Source of the DNA: Flavobacteriales bacterium
GTDB taxonomy: Bacteria; Bacteroidota; Bacteroidia; Flavobacteriales; BACL11
Reading direction: 5' to 3'
Assembly (NCBI GenBank): GCA_012960835.1
Contig: DUAL01000065.1
Span: forward strand, 1-7,126
DNA length: 7,126 nucleotides
In this document: positions 1 through 6,379 of the stretch, piece by piece
Layout: each line of letters starts with the position of its first letter
How positions within the stretch are numbered: the first letter of the stretch is position 1
The notes under the pieces: model-generated
Database searches by the model: none
Told to the model about the DNA's origin: nothing
The model's input: only the letters and a program-made list of their open reading frames with translations
Position numbers and translations under genes: made by a program

Positions 1-354
1 GATTTAGAACATTTAGGAACCGACCACATAAAAGAGTTTTTGGAAGTTGCCCCTTACCTTATTGTAGTTTTTAAAAAGGTATTTGATTTGGATAAGGACA
101 AAAATAAATCACAGAATTATTATGTGAACGAATCGGTTGGAATTGCAGTTGGGTTTTTAATTACTGCTATTCATCAAGCGGGTTTAGTTACCCTCACTCA
201 CACACCAAGCCCTATGAAATTTTTGCAAAAAGTTCTTGGTAGACCAAAAAACGAGAAAGCCTTTTTATTACTCCCAGTAGGCTATCCTGCCAAGGATTGT
301 AAGGTTCCTGATTTAAAAAGAAAAAACTTGGACGAAATTAGTTTTTGGTTTTAG
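1..354 (+). CDS. Nitroreductase-family flavoprotein, C-terminal part (5' end outside window)
   Basis: The reading frame is open from base 1 to a TAG stop at 352-354, giving the last 117 residues of a protein whose start lies upstream; a TTG at 40 is internal and need not be a start. The block NESVGIAVGFLITAIHQAGL, followed by a TLTHTPSPM segment, LGRPKNEKAF and LLLPVGYPA, is typical of the C-terminal half of FMN-dependent nitroreductase-fold enzymes, especially the subgroup related to iodotyrosine deiodinase. The family usually has about 200-230 residues, so roughly half is missing. Family members are homodimeric cytoplasmic oxidoreductases that use FMN and NAD(P)H. The Arg-Pro-x-Asn-Glu stretch just before the GYPA motif is commonly part of the flavin site. 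The substrate cannot be told from this fragment. The gene converges on the PLD gene with 5 bp between stops, so it is not part of that operon. Confidence 0.88.
   Translation, partial: DLEHLGTDHIKEFLEVAPYLIVVFKKVFDLDKDKNKSQNYYVNESVGIAVGFLITAIHQAGLVTLTHTPSPMKFLQKVLGRPKNEKAFLLLPVGYPAKDCKVPDLKRKNLDEISFWF
322..346 (-). terminator. Weak candidate intrinsic terminator for the minus-strand operon
   Basis: Bases 322-328 (AAAAACT) and 340-346 (AGTTTTT) are perfect inverted repeats of 7 bp around an 11-nt loop. Read on the minus strand, the second arm runs into a T-rich stretch (AGTTTTTTCTTTTT), as expected for an intrinsic terminator just past the PLD stop codon. The stem is almost all A:T and lies inside the coding sequence of the convergent nitroreductase gene, where lysine and phenylalanine codons could produce it by chance. 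The plus-strand reading is also followed by T-rich sequence, so it could be bidirectional. Confidence 0.25.
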
Positions 355-359
355 GAAAC

Positions 360-2495
360 TTATTCAATAACTATTTTCTTTACTGCTATTCCTTTTTCAG
401 TAATTATCTTTATAAAATAAATTCCTTTTGTCTTAATTTGAATAACTGATTCTTCTGTGGTATTAAGGAGTTTCCCGTCCACCGCATATAAATTAATTTG
501 CTGAATTACTACATCACTTTTTACCTCCACTTTTCCTGCTGATGGGTTTGGGAAAATAGTAATATCTAATTGGATTAACTCATCAATCCCTGAAGTACCT
601 AATTCATTAAACCGCTCAGTAAATTCTTGCAAATAAATATTAGCAATAGTAGCATCATGTATCACTAAAGTATTTTCATCTGAATTATTTTCTGCATTAC
701 TGCTCCAATTATGAGAACCTGTTAATACTGTTGGATCAGAAGCCACTACATTTGCATCAGCAATAGCATATTTATGATGAAATTGATACGGAACCCCTTG
801 ATGTGATTTTACATTTACACCTGCTGCAATCAAGTCTGCAAACTCACTTCCAGTAATATTTTCTTGTTCAATAATTCCTCTTACATTTACTCCAAATTCG
901 CCATCTTTTGCAATTACAGCAAGACCAAGATCATCTCGAGTAAATCCTAAAAGGCCAAATTCAAAGGAGTAATCAACATTATCAATCATATTTATAATTT
1001 TACTTGTTGTTTGGTCTGATGGTGAGAAATACACCTCAACATCTTTTCCGTTAACAATAAACTTATGAGGAGTATTGTCAAGCTTATTCGTACCAAAAAT
1101 ACCAGCCCACATTTCTTCAAACTCTAATGTATAGGCTTTTGCTATTGCTTCATCCTGAATAAAAATTAGATTATTGTAATCATTAAAAAGATTAGAAGGA
1201 TTAGTCCAATTTGTTGAACCGCCCATCACCCAAGAATTATTAGTGGAATTTGCATCTACAATAATAAATTTATTATGCATAATACCAGCAACTGAAGGGT
1301 CTCTCATTACAATAGGAATATTCGGATCCAAACTGATTAACATTGTATTTGTAACATCATCATCCGCAATGTATCGTACAGCAACTCCTCTAGTATATGC
1401 ATCATTTATGGCAGTAGCAATGGTGGCATCTGATGCATTATATACACAAATATCCAAAGTATTTTGCGCCAAATTCATATATGCTTTAATGGTATCATTA
1501 AAATAAGTTGTAATGTTTTGGGCATCCACACCAGTAGAAACAGAAACATCTACTGAATGGTTAAAATAAGGACGAATAATTCCTGAAGAATTTGATGCTG
1601 TGGAATAAATTCCAATATTGGAAAAAGCAGTATCCATTCCATTTACTGAATAACATTCTACATAATAAAAAGTTGCTGGTTGCAATCCGGCCAAACTCAT
1701 GGTGTGTGTTAAAGTATTACCTCCATTATTGATAGCTGTACCTAAAGTAGAAGTACTACCATAATTACAATTTGTAGAAGATGAATCTGAAACAGACCAT
1801 GATAAATCAAAAGATATAGTTGTAATGTTGGATTGCACAACTGCAGAAGTAAAAATTAAAGCACCTGTTTGTATAATATCAGAAGAATCTCTTGGTAAAA
1901 TCTGATAGCCATCATTTGCTGGAACCGAGAATGTATATTGAGAAGAAATCCCAATAAGTGTAACAGGACCCATTGGAATAAGAGAATTTTCTAATGGGTT
2001 TCCGGCTCTTATATACACTTTTCCTGTCTCTCCATTTGCTATAAAATCGTGCGTTCCCACTGTAAAAAGAGAGCCACCACTATTAAAAATCACATTGTTA
2101 ATCTGAACTAATTCTGATTCTGTAGTTTCTCCTACTTGAATTGGTGTAATCAATTGAGGAGTTATTGAATTCCCTGTAGAATTTGTAATACTTGAGTTAA
2201 CAGGAGTCATTTCCATAAGACCATTATAGTCAACTAAAATACCGCTTACTGTAACTTCCTCTCCTCTTATCACTCCACTTAAAGCAGTAGGATCATATAA
2301 CGCTAAGCCTGCTGTAGCATCTTCAATATATCGGATTGGCCCTAACTCATCTCCATTAGTTACGACTCCTGTAATCGTTACGGTTGCTCCAACTCCTTGA
2401 GATCTTGCTGTTGCAATATCCTGTGCAAAACTCACTACTGATACGAGTGTTGCAATAATTAATGTTGTTGTTCTCATTTTGTAATATTTATTCAT
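360..2495 (-). CDS. Secreted two-HKD phospholipase D/nuclease-superfamily protein with OB-fold-like and FnIII-like domains and a T9SS sorting tail
   Basis: This 711-residue protein is probably exported and anchored at or released from the cell surface. An N-terminal signal peptide is followed by a likely cleavage at SFA|QD (residues 24/25). Met7 is an alternative start that keeps the signal peptide; Met1 is chosen because it sits 10 bp after the receptor stop and adds two lysines to the n-region. Residues about 26-110 and 114-208 look like two OB-fold-like units (VTITGVV, VTVSGIL; then PVTLIGI), as in DUF5689/YhcR-OB type domains. About 212-300 resembles fibronectin type III. The catalytic region, about 305-632, has both HKD motifs: H407-x-K409-x4-D414 with GGSTNW following, and H573-x-K575-x4-D580 with TGSHNW following, so a complete active site can form in one chain. 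Residues about 640-711 form a type A T9SS sorting domain (FPNPSAGK, KGIYFIKI). The family cleaves phosphodiester bonds through a phosphohistidine intermediate; the substrate (phospholipid, DNA, RNA or other) is not determined. It is last in a minus-strand cluster behind the receptor gene. Confidence 0.9.
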   Translation of the reverse strand: MNKYYKMRTTTLIIATLVSVVSFAQDIATARSQGVGATVTITGVVTNGDELGPIRYIEDATAGLALYDPTALSGVIRGEEVTVSGILVDYNGLMEMTPVNSSITNSTGNSITPQLITPIQVGETTESELVQINNVIFNSGGSLFTVGTHDFIANGETGKVYIRAGNPLENSLIPMGPVTLIGISSQYTFSVPANDGYQILPRDSSDIIQTGALIFTSAVVQSNITTISFDLSWSVSDSSSTNCNYGSTSTLGTAINNGGNTLTHTMSLAGLQPATFYYVECYSVNGMDTAFSNIGIYSTASNSSGIIRPYFNHSVDVSVSTGVDAQNITTYFNDTIKAYMNLAQNTLDICVYNASDATIATAINDAYTRGVAVRYIADDDVTNTMLISLDPNIPIVMRDPSVAGIMHNKFIIVDANSTNNSWVMGGSTNWTNPSNLFNDYNNLIFIQDEAIAKAYTLEFEEMWAGIFGTNKLDNTPHKFIVNGKDVEVYFSPSDQTTSKIINMIDNVDYSFEFGLLGFTRDDLGLAVIAKDGEFGVNVRGIIEQENITGSEFADLIAAGVNVKSHQGVPYQFHHKYAIADANVVASDPTVLTGSHNWSSNAENNSDENTLVIHDATIANIYLQEFTERFNELGTSGIDELIQLDITIFPNPSAGKVEVKSDVVIQQINLYAVDGKLLNTTEESVIQIKTKGIYFIKIITEKGIAVKKIVIE

Positions 2496-2505
2496 TATTT
2501 AATTA

Positions 2506-5313
2506 TTAAAAAGTAAATTTTGCGGACAAGTTAACTCTTCTGCCCAAACCAAAAAATACCCCTGCTGATTTTGCATCAAAATCTCGAAAATTGGCATTGT
2601 AAGGATCATTGTTTTGTGCATCTGAAATATAGACCTCATCTAACAAGTTCAATATGCTTAATCGTATATCTAATTTGTTCTTTTCTGATAATTTGAATTT
2701 ATAGCCTGCATGTAAATCTAGTAATTGATAAGATGGGATTTTCCAAGATTCTCTCCTCGCATTTTCTCCATTTAAAGATAAAGGATCAAAATCGGCATAA
2801 TAATTTTCAAACAAGGTGCCTCTTAATTTGAAATAAGCATGAGGTACTGGCTCATATCTAATGCTAAGTCCGAATTGGGTTTGAGCAGCATCTCCAACAT
2901 GAACTCCATCCGCATCAAAAGTGGCAATAATCTCATTACCAAAATCATCCATAATAGGATTATTATTATCATCTAAAAACCTAACTGTATCTGAGGAAGT
3001 CCATCTCCAATCACCCAATGAAAGCAATCCTTCTATGCTAAATTTTTGATTAATTTTCAAAGCAAAATCCATTTCCACTCCTTTATGTAAAGCATTCATT
3101 CCATTGATGTTTGCTTTAAAAGGCACATCATCCACCATTACTGATACTCCTCCATTTGCAGGTTTGTTTTCCCAGATAGTATAATAACCATTTGCATTAG
3201 CAGAAAATAAGGAGGAACGATATGAATAACCTCCTTCAACTGCCTTTACCTGTTCATTGCGTATATCTCTAAAAAGTTGATTGCTATAATCATATACGTT
3301 ATTAAATCTAGGCGCTTTGGAAATATATCCAACATTGAAAAATATATTATTGAATTCATCCAAATTTACATTTGCTCCTGTTTTTATGGTATATCCTTTT
3401 ATCCATTTCCAAGAAGTCTCCGCCAATTTTGCTTCTTCTGAATCTCTTGTATAGAGATTTCCGTTATGCCAAATAGTGTCTTCTATCATTGTTTTATGAG
3501 CGCCAATTATGTTTCCAGTATTATCATATTCATATACAGTATTCACAGAAGTTCCCAATGCTTCTTTATATGTTGTATCTGACAATACTAAATCTTTCTT
3601 TTTGAAATAATCGATTCTTTTATAGGCAGAGTTTGAGCCAGAAATATTAAAAAATACGCTTAACATTCCATTACTATATTCCATTTGAGAAAAAACGCCA
3701 GACCATTTTACTATTCCATCGTTATGATAACCGACTACATCTCCCACTTCTTTTACTTGTGAATTTTGCATTTCATTTGCTTCATCAATAGCATAGTCAG
3801 CTCCTAATAAATCGTAAACTTCTCTATAATGTTGCCCTTTATAATAGCGCATATCCAATCCTCCTGAAAGCGAAATTTCTTCAGACGCCTGATAATTAAG
3901 AGTAGATAATCCGCCATACCAAAAATGATTATTAATTGAACTCCTAAGATAGGTGCCTGCCTTATTTTGTGAATCAGAATAAAGTGCATCTATATTATTT
4001 ACATTCGCATTGTAGGCATCTTGTAATTTGTACTGCCCATCTGTATCGTAATTATTTGTATTTCCACTTAGGCCTGTTCCACCACCATGCCCTATAGAAG
4101 CATAAAAAATATTTGAAACATAAAATTTATCATTTACTGTCCAAAAATCTCTTAACGAAAACTGAGGTTTGTGGTAATAATTTTGTTTGGTATTTAAAGT
4201 AACTAGGTTGTGAATTTTATTCCCATTTTTATCTAATGTCCATCTATCAAGGTACCCCCAGTGTTTATTATATTTAATCCCTCTATTCATGTCATGATTA
4301 TAAACGGAATCAGTAATTCCTAAACTTTGAGCATACTCATAATCATAAGTTGCAATATCACTTTTATAGGATCTTTGTCCGTGTTTTTGAGGGGCTCCCA
4401 TTGCTGATAAACTAAGGATATGATTTCCTAAATATTTTTGAATTTTAGCATAATAAAAGAAGCCCTCACTCCAAGTTTCATCTACAAAACCATTTCCTTT
4501 TTTGTAAGAACCAGCCAAAGTATAGCCCCAACCATTTTCTAACTTTCCGGAATTATAACCTAGTGATGTTCTTAATCTACCGAAAGAACCTACTGATTGT
4601 TTTATGCTGCCCCCTGCTTTATTTCCAATTCCTCTTGTCAAAATATTCATGGTTCCTCCAACTGATGGGATTGCAATTTTGGAAGCCCCTAATCCTCTTT
4701 GTACTTGAATATTAGATGTAACTGCATCCAACCCAAACCAGTTGCTCCAATACACCCAGCCATTTTCCATATCATTTACTGGAATTCCATCAATCATAAC
4801 CGCCACATTTCTTTGGTTAAATCCTCTTATAGTTATCCTGGCATCCCCATCTCCACCGCCACTTTGTGTTGCATAAACTCCAGGAGTTGAGTTGAGTATC
4901 ATTGGAATATCTTGGGAGGCTAATTCCTCACTGATTTTTTTCATAGGTATAGTCGAAAAAGCAACAGGGGTTTCTCTGTCAATAGCAATATCAGCCACTA
5001 CTTGTACTTCATTTAACAGAATGGTTTTTAGTTTAAAATCTAAAGTTTGTGCTTTATTGTCAATAGTAATCATTTTGCTTATTGCCTTATATCCTACATA
5101 GGATACTTGAATACTTCTTTCGCCTGGATGTATATCAATTGAATAATATCCATCAATATCAGTTGCAGTTCCTTTCCCTTTTCCATAAATAATAGTTGCT
5201 CCAATAAGCACTTCTCCTGTATTTAGATCTGTTATTTTGCCGCTTAAAGTAGTTTGTGCATTAGCTGCAAAACTTAAAACTACAGCAAAACCTAAAATTA
5301 TAATTTTTCTCAT
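2506..5313 (-). CDS. TonB-dependent outer-membrane receptor with carboxypeptidase-regulatory-like N-terminal extension
   Basis: The 935-residue protein begins with a clear signal peptide, with likely cleavage at ANA|QT (residues 19/20). Residues about 22-105 form the carboxypeptidase-D regulatory-like (CarbopepD_reg_2) beta-sandwich (LSGKITD, IGATI, TDIDGYYSI, VSYVGY, then LNEVQVVAD) that precedes the plug in many Bacteroidota receptors. The plug, about 115-228, shows the expected TPGVYATQSGGGDGDARITI, RGFNQRNVAVMIDGIPVND and SVGGTMNILTRG blocks. The rest (about 230-935) is a long series of aromatic-rich amphipathic strands ending in phenylalanine, as expected for a 22-stranded barrel assembled by the BAM complex. 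Such receptors import a ligand into the periplasm using TonB/ExbBD energy. No SusD-like lipoprotein gene is adjacent, so this is not an obvious SusC/D glycan pair. Its position between genes for two T9SS-exported proteins, one a phosphodiesterase-superfamily enzyme, suggests import of a product of that enzyme; this is inference. The ligand cannot be read from the sequence. Confidence 0.93.
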   Translation of the reverse strand: MRKIIILGFAVVLSFAANAQTTLSGKITDLNTGEVLIGATIIYGKGKGTATDIDGYYSIDIHPGERSIQVSYVGYKAISKMITIDNKAQTLDFKLKTILLNEVQVVADIAIDRETPVAFSTIPMKKISEELASQDIPMILNSTPGVYATQSGGGDGDARITIRGFNQRNVAVMIDGIPVNDMENGWVYWSNWFGLDAVTSNIQVQRGLGASKIAIPSVGGTMNILTRGIGNKAGGSIKQSVGSFGRLRTSLGYNSGKLENGWGYTLAGSYKKGNGFVDETWSEGFFYYAKIQKYLGNHILSLSAMGAPQKHGQRSYKSDIATYDYEYAQSLGITDSVYNHDMNRGIKYNKHWGYLDRWTLDKNGNKIHNLVTLNTKQNYYHKPQFSLRDFWTVNDKFYVSNIFYASIGHGGGTGLSGNTNNYDTDGQYKLQDAYNANVNNIDALYSDSQNKAGTYLRSSINNHFWYGGLSTLNYQASEEISLSGGLDMRYYKGQHYREVYDLLGADYAIDEANEMQNSQVKEVGDVVGYHNDGIVKWSGVFSQMEYSNGMLSVFFNISGSNSAYKRIDYFKKKDLVLSDTTYKEALGTSVNTVYEYDNTGNIIGAHKTMIEDTIWHNGNLYTRDSEEAKLAETSWKWIKGYTIKTGANVNLDEFNNIFFNVGYISKAPRFNNVYDYSNQLFRDIRNEQVKAVEGGYSYRSSLFSANANGYYTIWENKPANGGVSVMVDDVPFKANINGMNALHKGVEMDFALKINQKFSIEGLLSLGDWRWTSSDTVRFLDDNNNPIMDDFGNEIIATFDADGVHVGDAAQTQFGLSIRYEPVPHAYFKLRGTLFENYYADFDPLSLNGENARRESWKIPSYQLLDLHAGYKFKLSEKNKLDIRLSILNLLDEVYISDAQNNDPYNANFRDFDAKSAGVFFGLGRRVNLSAKFTF

Positions 5314-5323
5314 AATTTATTGA

Positions 5324-5331
5324 CAAAGATA
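5324..5331 (-). promoter_or_regulatory. Possible -7 promoter element of the receptor gene
   Basis: On the minus strand these bases read TATCTTTG, a full match to the Bacteroidota -7 consensus TAnnTTTG. It lies 10 bp before the receptor ATG, so a transcript starting a few bases downstream would have a very short leader. No TTG sits at the usual -33 spacing; only a CTG about 15 bp upstream is seen. The box overlaps one arm of the inverted repeat at 5329-5354. It could give the receptor and PLD genes a promoter independent of the LTD gene. Confidence 0.4.
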
Positions 5332-5354
5332 TACTGATGGGGACATCAGTATAT
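5329..5354. repeat. Perfect 10-bp inverted repeat in the gap between the LTD and receptor genes
   Basis: Bases 5329-5338 (ATATACTGAT) and 5345-5354 (ATCAGTATAT) are perfect reverse complements around a 6-nt GGGGAC centre. It fills most of the 48-bp gap between the LTD stop and the receptor ATG. On the minus strand its downstream arm overlaps a -7-like TATCTTTG box, a position that fits a repressor operator. Transcribed as RNA, it would fold into a hairpin just upstream of the receptor start and could affect termination, RNA stability or translation. A T-run follows the stem only on the plus strand, where no gene would need it, so a simple intrinsic terminator for the LTD gene is less likely. 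Confidence 0.7.
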
Positions 5355-5361
5355 TATTTTT

Positions 5362-6279
5362 TTATTTAATAACTAATTTGTTTTCAGCTATTTTCCCATT
5401 CGTAAATTGGATATTTACAATATATGTGCCTTTGGACAAAATATTAGTTGAAATGATATTATCTGATGAGAACAAAACAACTTCTCCCAATATATTTACC
5501 AATGTAATTTTTTCAATTTTTGTATTTGAACTAATAATTACTGTGCCTCCAATATTTACAGGATTAGGATACATTACATAAGAGGCATCATTTTTTTCAT
5601 TTATTGTGCTAATACTACAATCACAGCTATGTGTTCCCATTCCTGAATAAGTTCCGTCTGGCAAAGAATCATATTCCAAAGTAGGATTAAATACAATAGG
5701 GTTCAAAGTAATACCTTTTTTCACAGATGCTTTCCTAACTAAAGTTTGTCTTTTGCTCCACCAAGTCCCTCCGTTTGCATCCGTGTATCCTGCTGATGCA
5801 TCATCAGTCCACGCATTACCTGGGTCTTCACCTACTTTACCAAAAATATCAATAATATTTGCTCCTTTTTCTAAAGTCATAGCATCATCTCCATTAAAAT
5901 AAAAAGGAGTTGGGTAAATGCCACTTCCGTGCAAACCACAAGCATTATAAAATACAGGATCAATGGGTAATGACCAATATCCAGGAGGATCAACCCAAAC
6001 AGAATCTAATTGTCCGTTTCCAATTGCAATAGCTTGTCCTGGAGCAAGATTGCCACTTAAAGGCCAAGTATCAGGACCTGTAGTTGCACCATTCCCATAT
6101 CTATTTATGGAATATCCAGTTAAATCAATTGAAGTATTTGTAGGGTTATAAATTTCAATTGCATTATTGTTTCCAGGTCCTTCAATATATTCTGAAATAA
6201 ATAATTCTGAACAATCCAGTAATTGAGCATTTGCACTCATTGCAAAAAGCACGCTTAATGATAATAATATTTTTTTCAT
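5362..6279 (-). CDS. Secreted lamin-tail-domain protein with T9SS sorting tail
   Basis: This 305-residue protein starts with a signal peptide, likely cleaved at ANA|QL (residues 18/19). Residues about 23-220 form a lamin-tail (LTD, immunoglobulin-like) domain of the kind found at the N-terminus of ExeM-type extracellular nucleases: LFISEYIEG, NNNAIEIYNPT, FNGDDAMTLEKG (128-139), IDIFGKVGEDPGNAW (143-157), a TLVRK segment (179-183), and a closing EYDSLPDGTYSGMGTHSCDC. Residues about 231-305 are a type A T9SS sorting domain (MYPNPVNIGGTV, then SKGTYIVNIQ, ending KLVIK). No nuclease, protease or other catalytic domain is visible, so the role is probably binding or display. The mature chain has four cysteines (C23, C114, C219, C221) that could form disulfides after export. 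It is the first gene of the minus-strand cluster, 48 bp before the receptor gene, and is divergent from acs. No convincing -7 box was found for it upstream. Its ligand is unknown; nucleic acid is one possibility from the domain's usual company. Confidence 0.88.
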   Translation of the reverse strand: MKKILLSLSVLFAMSANAQLLDCSELFISEYIEGPGNNNAIEIYNPTNTSIDLTGYSINRYGNGATTGPDTWPLSGNLAPGQAIAIGNGQLDSVWVDPPGYWSLPIDPVFYNACGLHGSGIYPTPFYFNGDDAMTLEKGANIIDIFGKVGEDPGNAWTDDASAGYTDANGGTWWSKRQTLVRKASVKKGITLNPIVFNPTLEYDSLPDGTYSGMGTHSCDCSISTINEKNDASYVMYPNPVNIGGTVIISSNTKIEKITLVNILGEVVLFSSDNIISTNILSKGTYIVNIQFTNGKIAENKLVIK

Positions 6280-6313
6280 TTTTTAATAATTTTAGATTGC
6301 TAATTTACACATT

Positions 6314-6339
6314 CAATTTAAAAAACTGATTTTTAATTG
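6314..6339. repeat. AT-rich imperfect inverted repeat in the divergent promoter region
   Basis: CAATT at 6314-6318 pairs with AATTG at 6335-6339, and AAAAA at 6320-6324 pairs with TTTTT at 6330-6334, leaving T6319 as a bulge and a 5-nt loop. The outer arm (CAATTTA, 6314-6320) also has a second exact partner, TAAATTG at 6340-6346. It lies upstream of the acs -7 box, so it could be a regulator site. In sequence this AT-rich, such symmetry can easily arise by chance. Confidence 0.25.
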
Positions 6340-6352
6340 TAAATTGTTTTAC

Positions 6353-6360
6353 TATCTTTG
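6353..6360 (+). promoter_or_regulatory. Probable -7 promoter element of acs
   Basis: TATCTTTG matches the Bacteroidota sigma-ABfr -7 consensus TAnnTTTG at all fixed positions and ends 19 bp before the acs ATG, predicting a leader of about 13-15 nt. TTG triplets at 6337-6339 and 6344-6346 are closer than the usual -33 spacing of about 17-23 bp, so the upstream element is unclear. The leader has no Shine-Dalgarno-like sequence, as is common in this phylum. Confidence 0.6.
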
Positions 6361-6379
6361 GACAATTTGAAAATCAACC

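Larger units (their letters stand above)
6280..6379. other. Divergent intergenic region between the LTD gene and acs
   Basis: This 100-bp, very AT-rich region must hold the start signals for both divergent genes. The plus-strand promoter box for acs is recognisable at 6353-6360. For the minus-strand LTD gene only degenerate candidates such as TAAATTAG were seen. An imperfect inverted repeat is also present at 6314-6339. No small RNA, tRNA or riboswitch was recognised. Confidence 0.7.

Noticed and set aside
1243..1506. Open frame on the plus strand opposite the PLD gene (87 codons)
   Set aside because: It lies wholly within a well-supported minus-strand gene, the translation has no recognisable domain, and no promoter or leader signal was seen.
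4699..5101. Two short plus-strand open frames opposite the receptor's plug region
   Set aside because: They are antisense to the most conserved part of the receptor gene, and their translations look like reverse-strand noise.
2506..5313. Calling the receptor SusC with a glycan-utilisation locus
   Set aside because: There is no SusD-like gene, glycoside hydrolase or sugar-sensing regulator in the window; the regulatory-like N-terminal domain alone occurs in many non-SusC receptors.
5329..5363. Inverted repeat plus T-run as an intrinsic terminator
   Set aside because: The T-run follows the stem only on the plus strand, where there is no gene to terminate. On the minus strand the stem is followed by CTTTGTCAAT, so terminator function for the LTD gene is not well supported and an operator or RNA-structure role is preferred.
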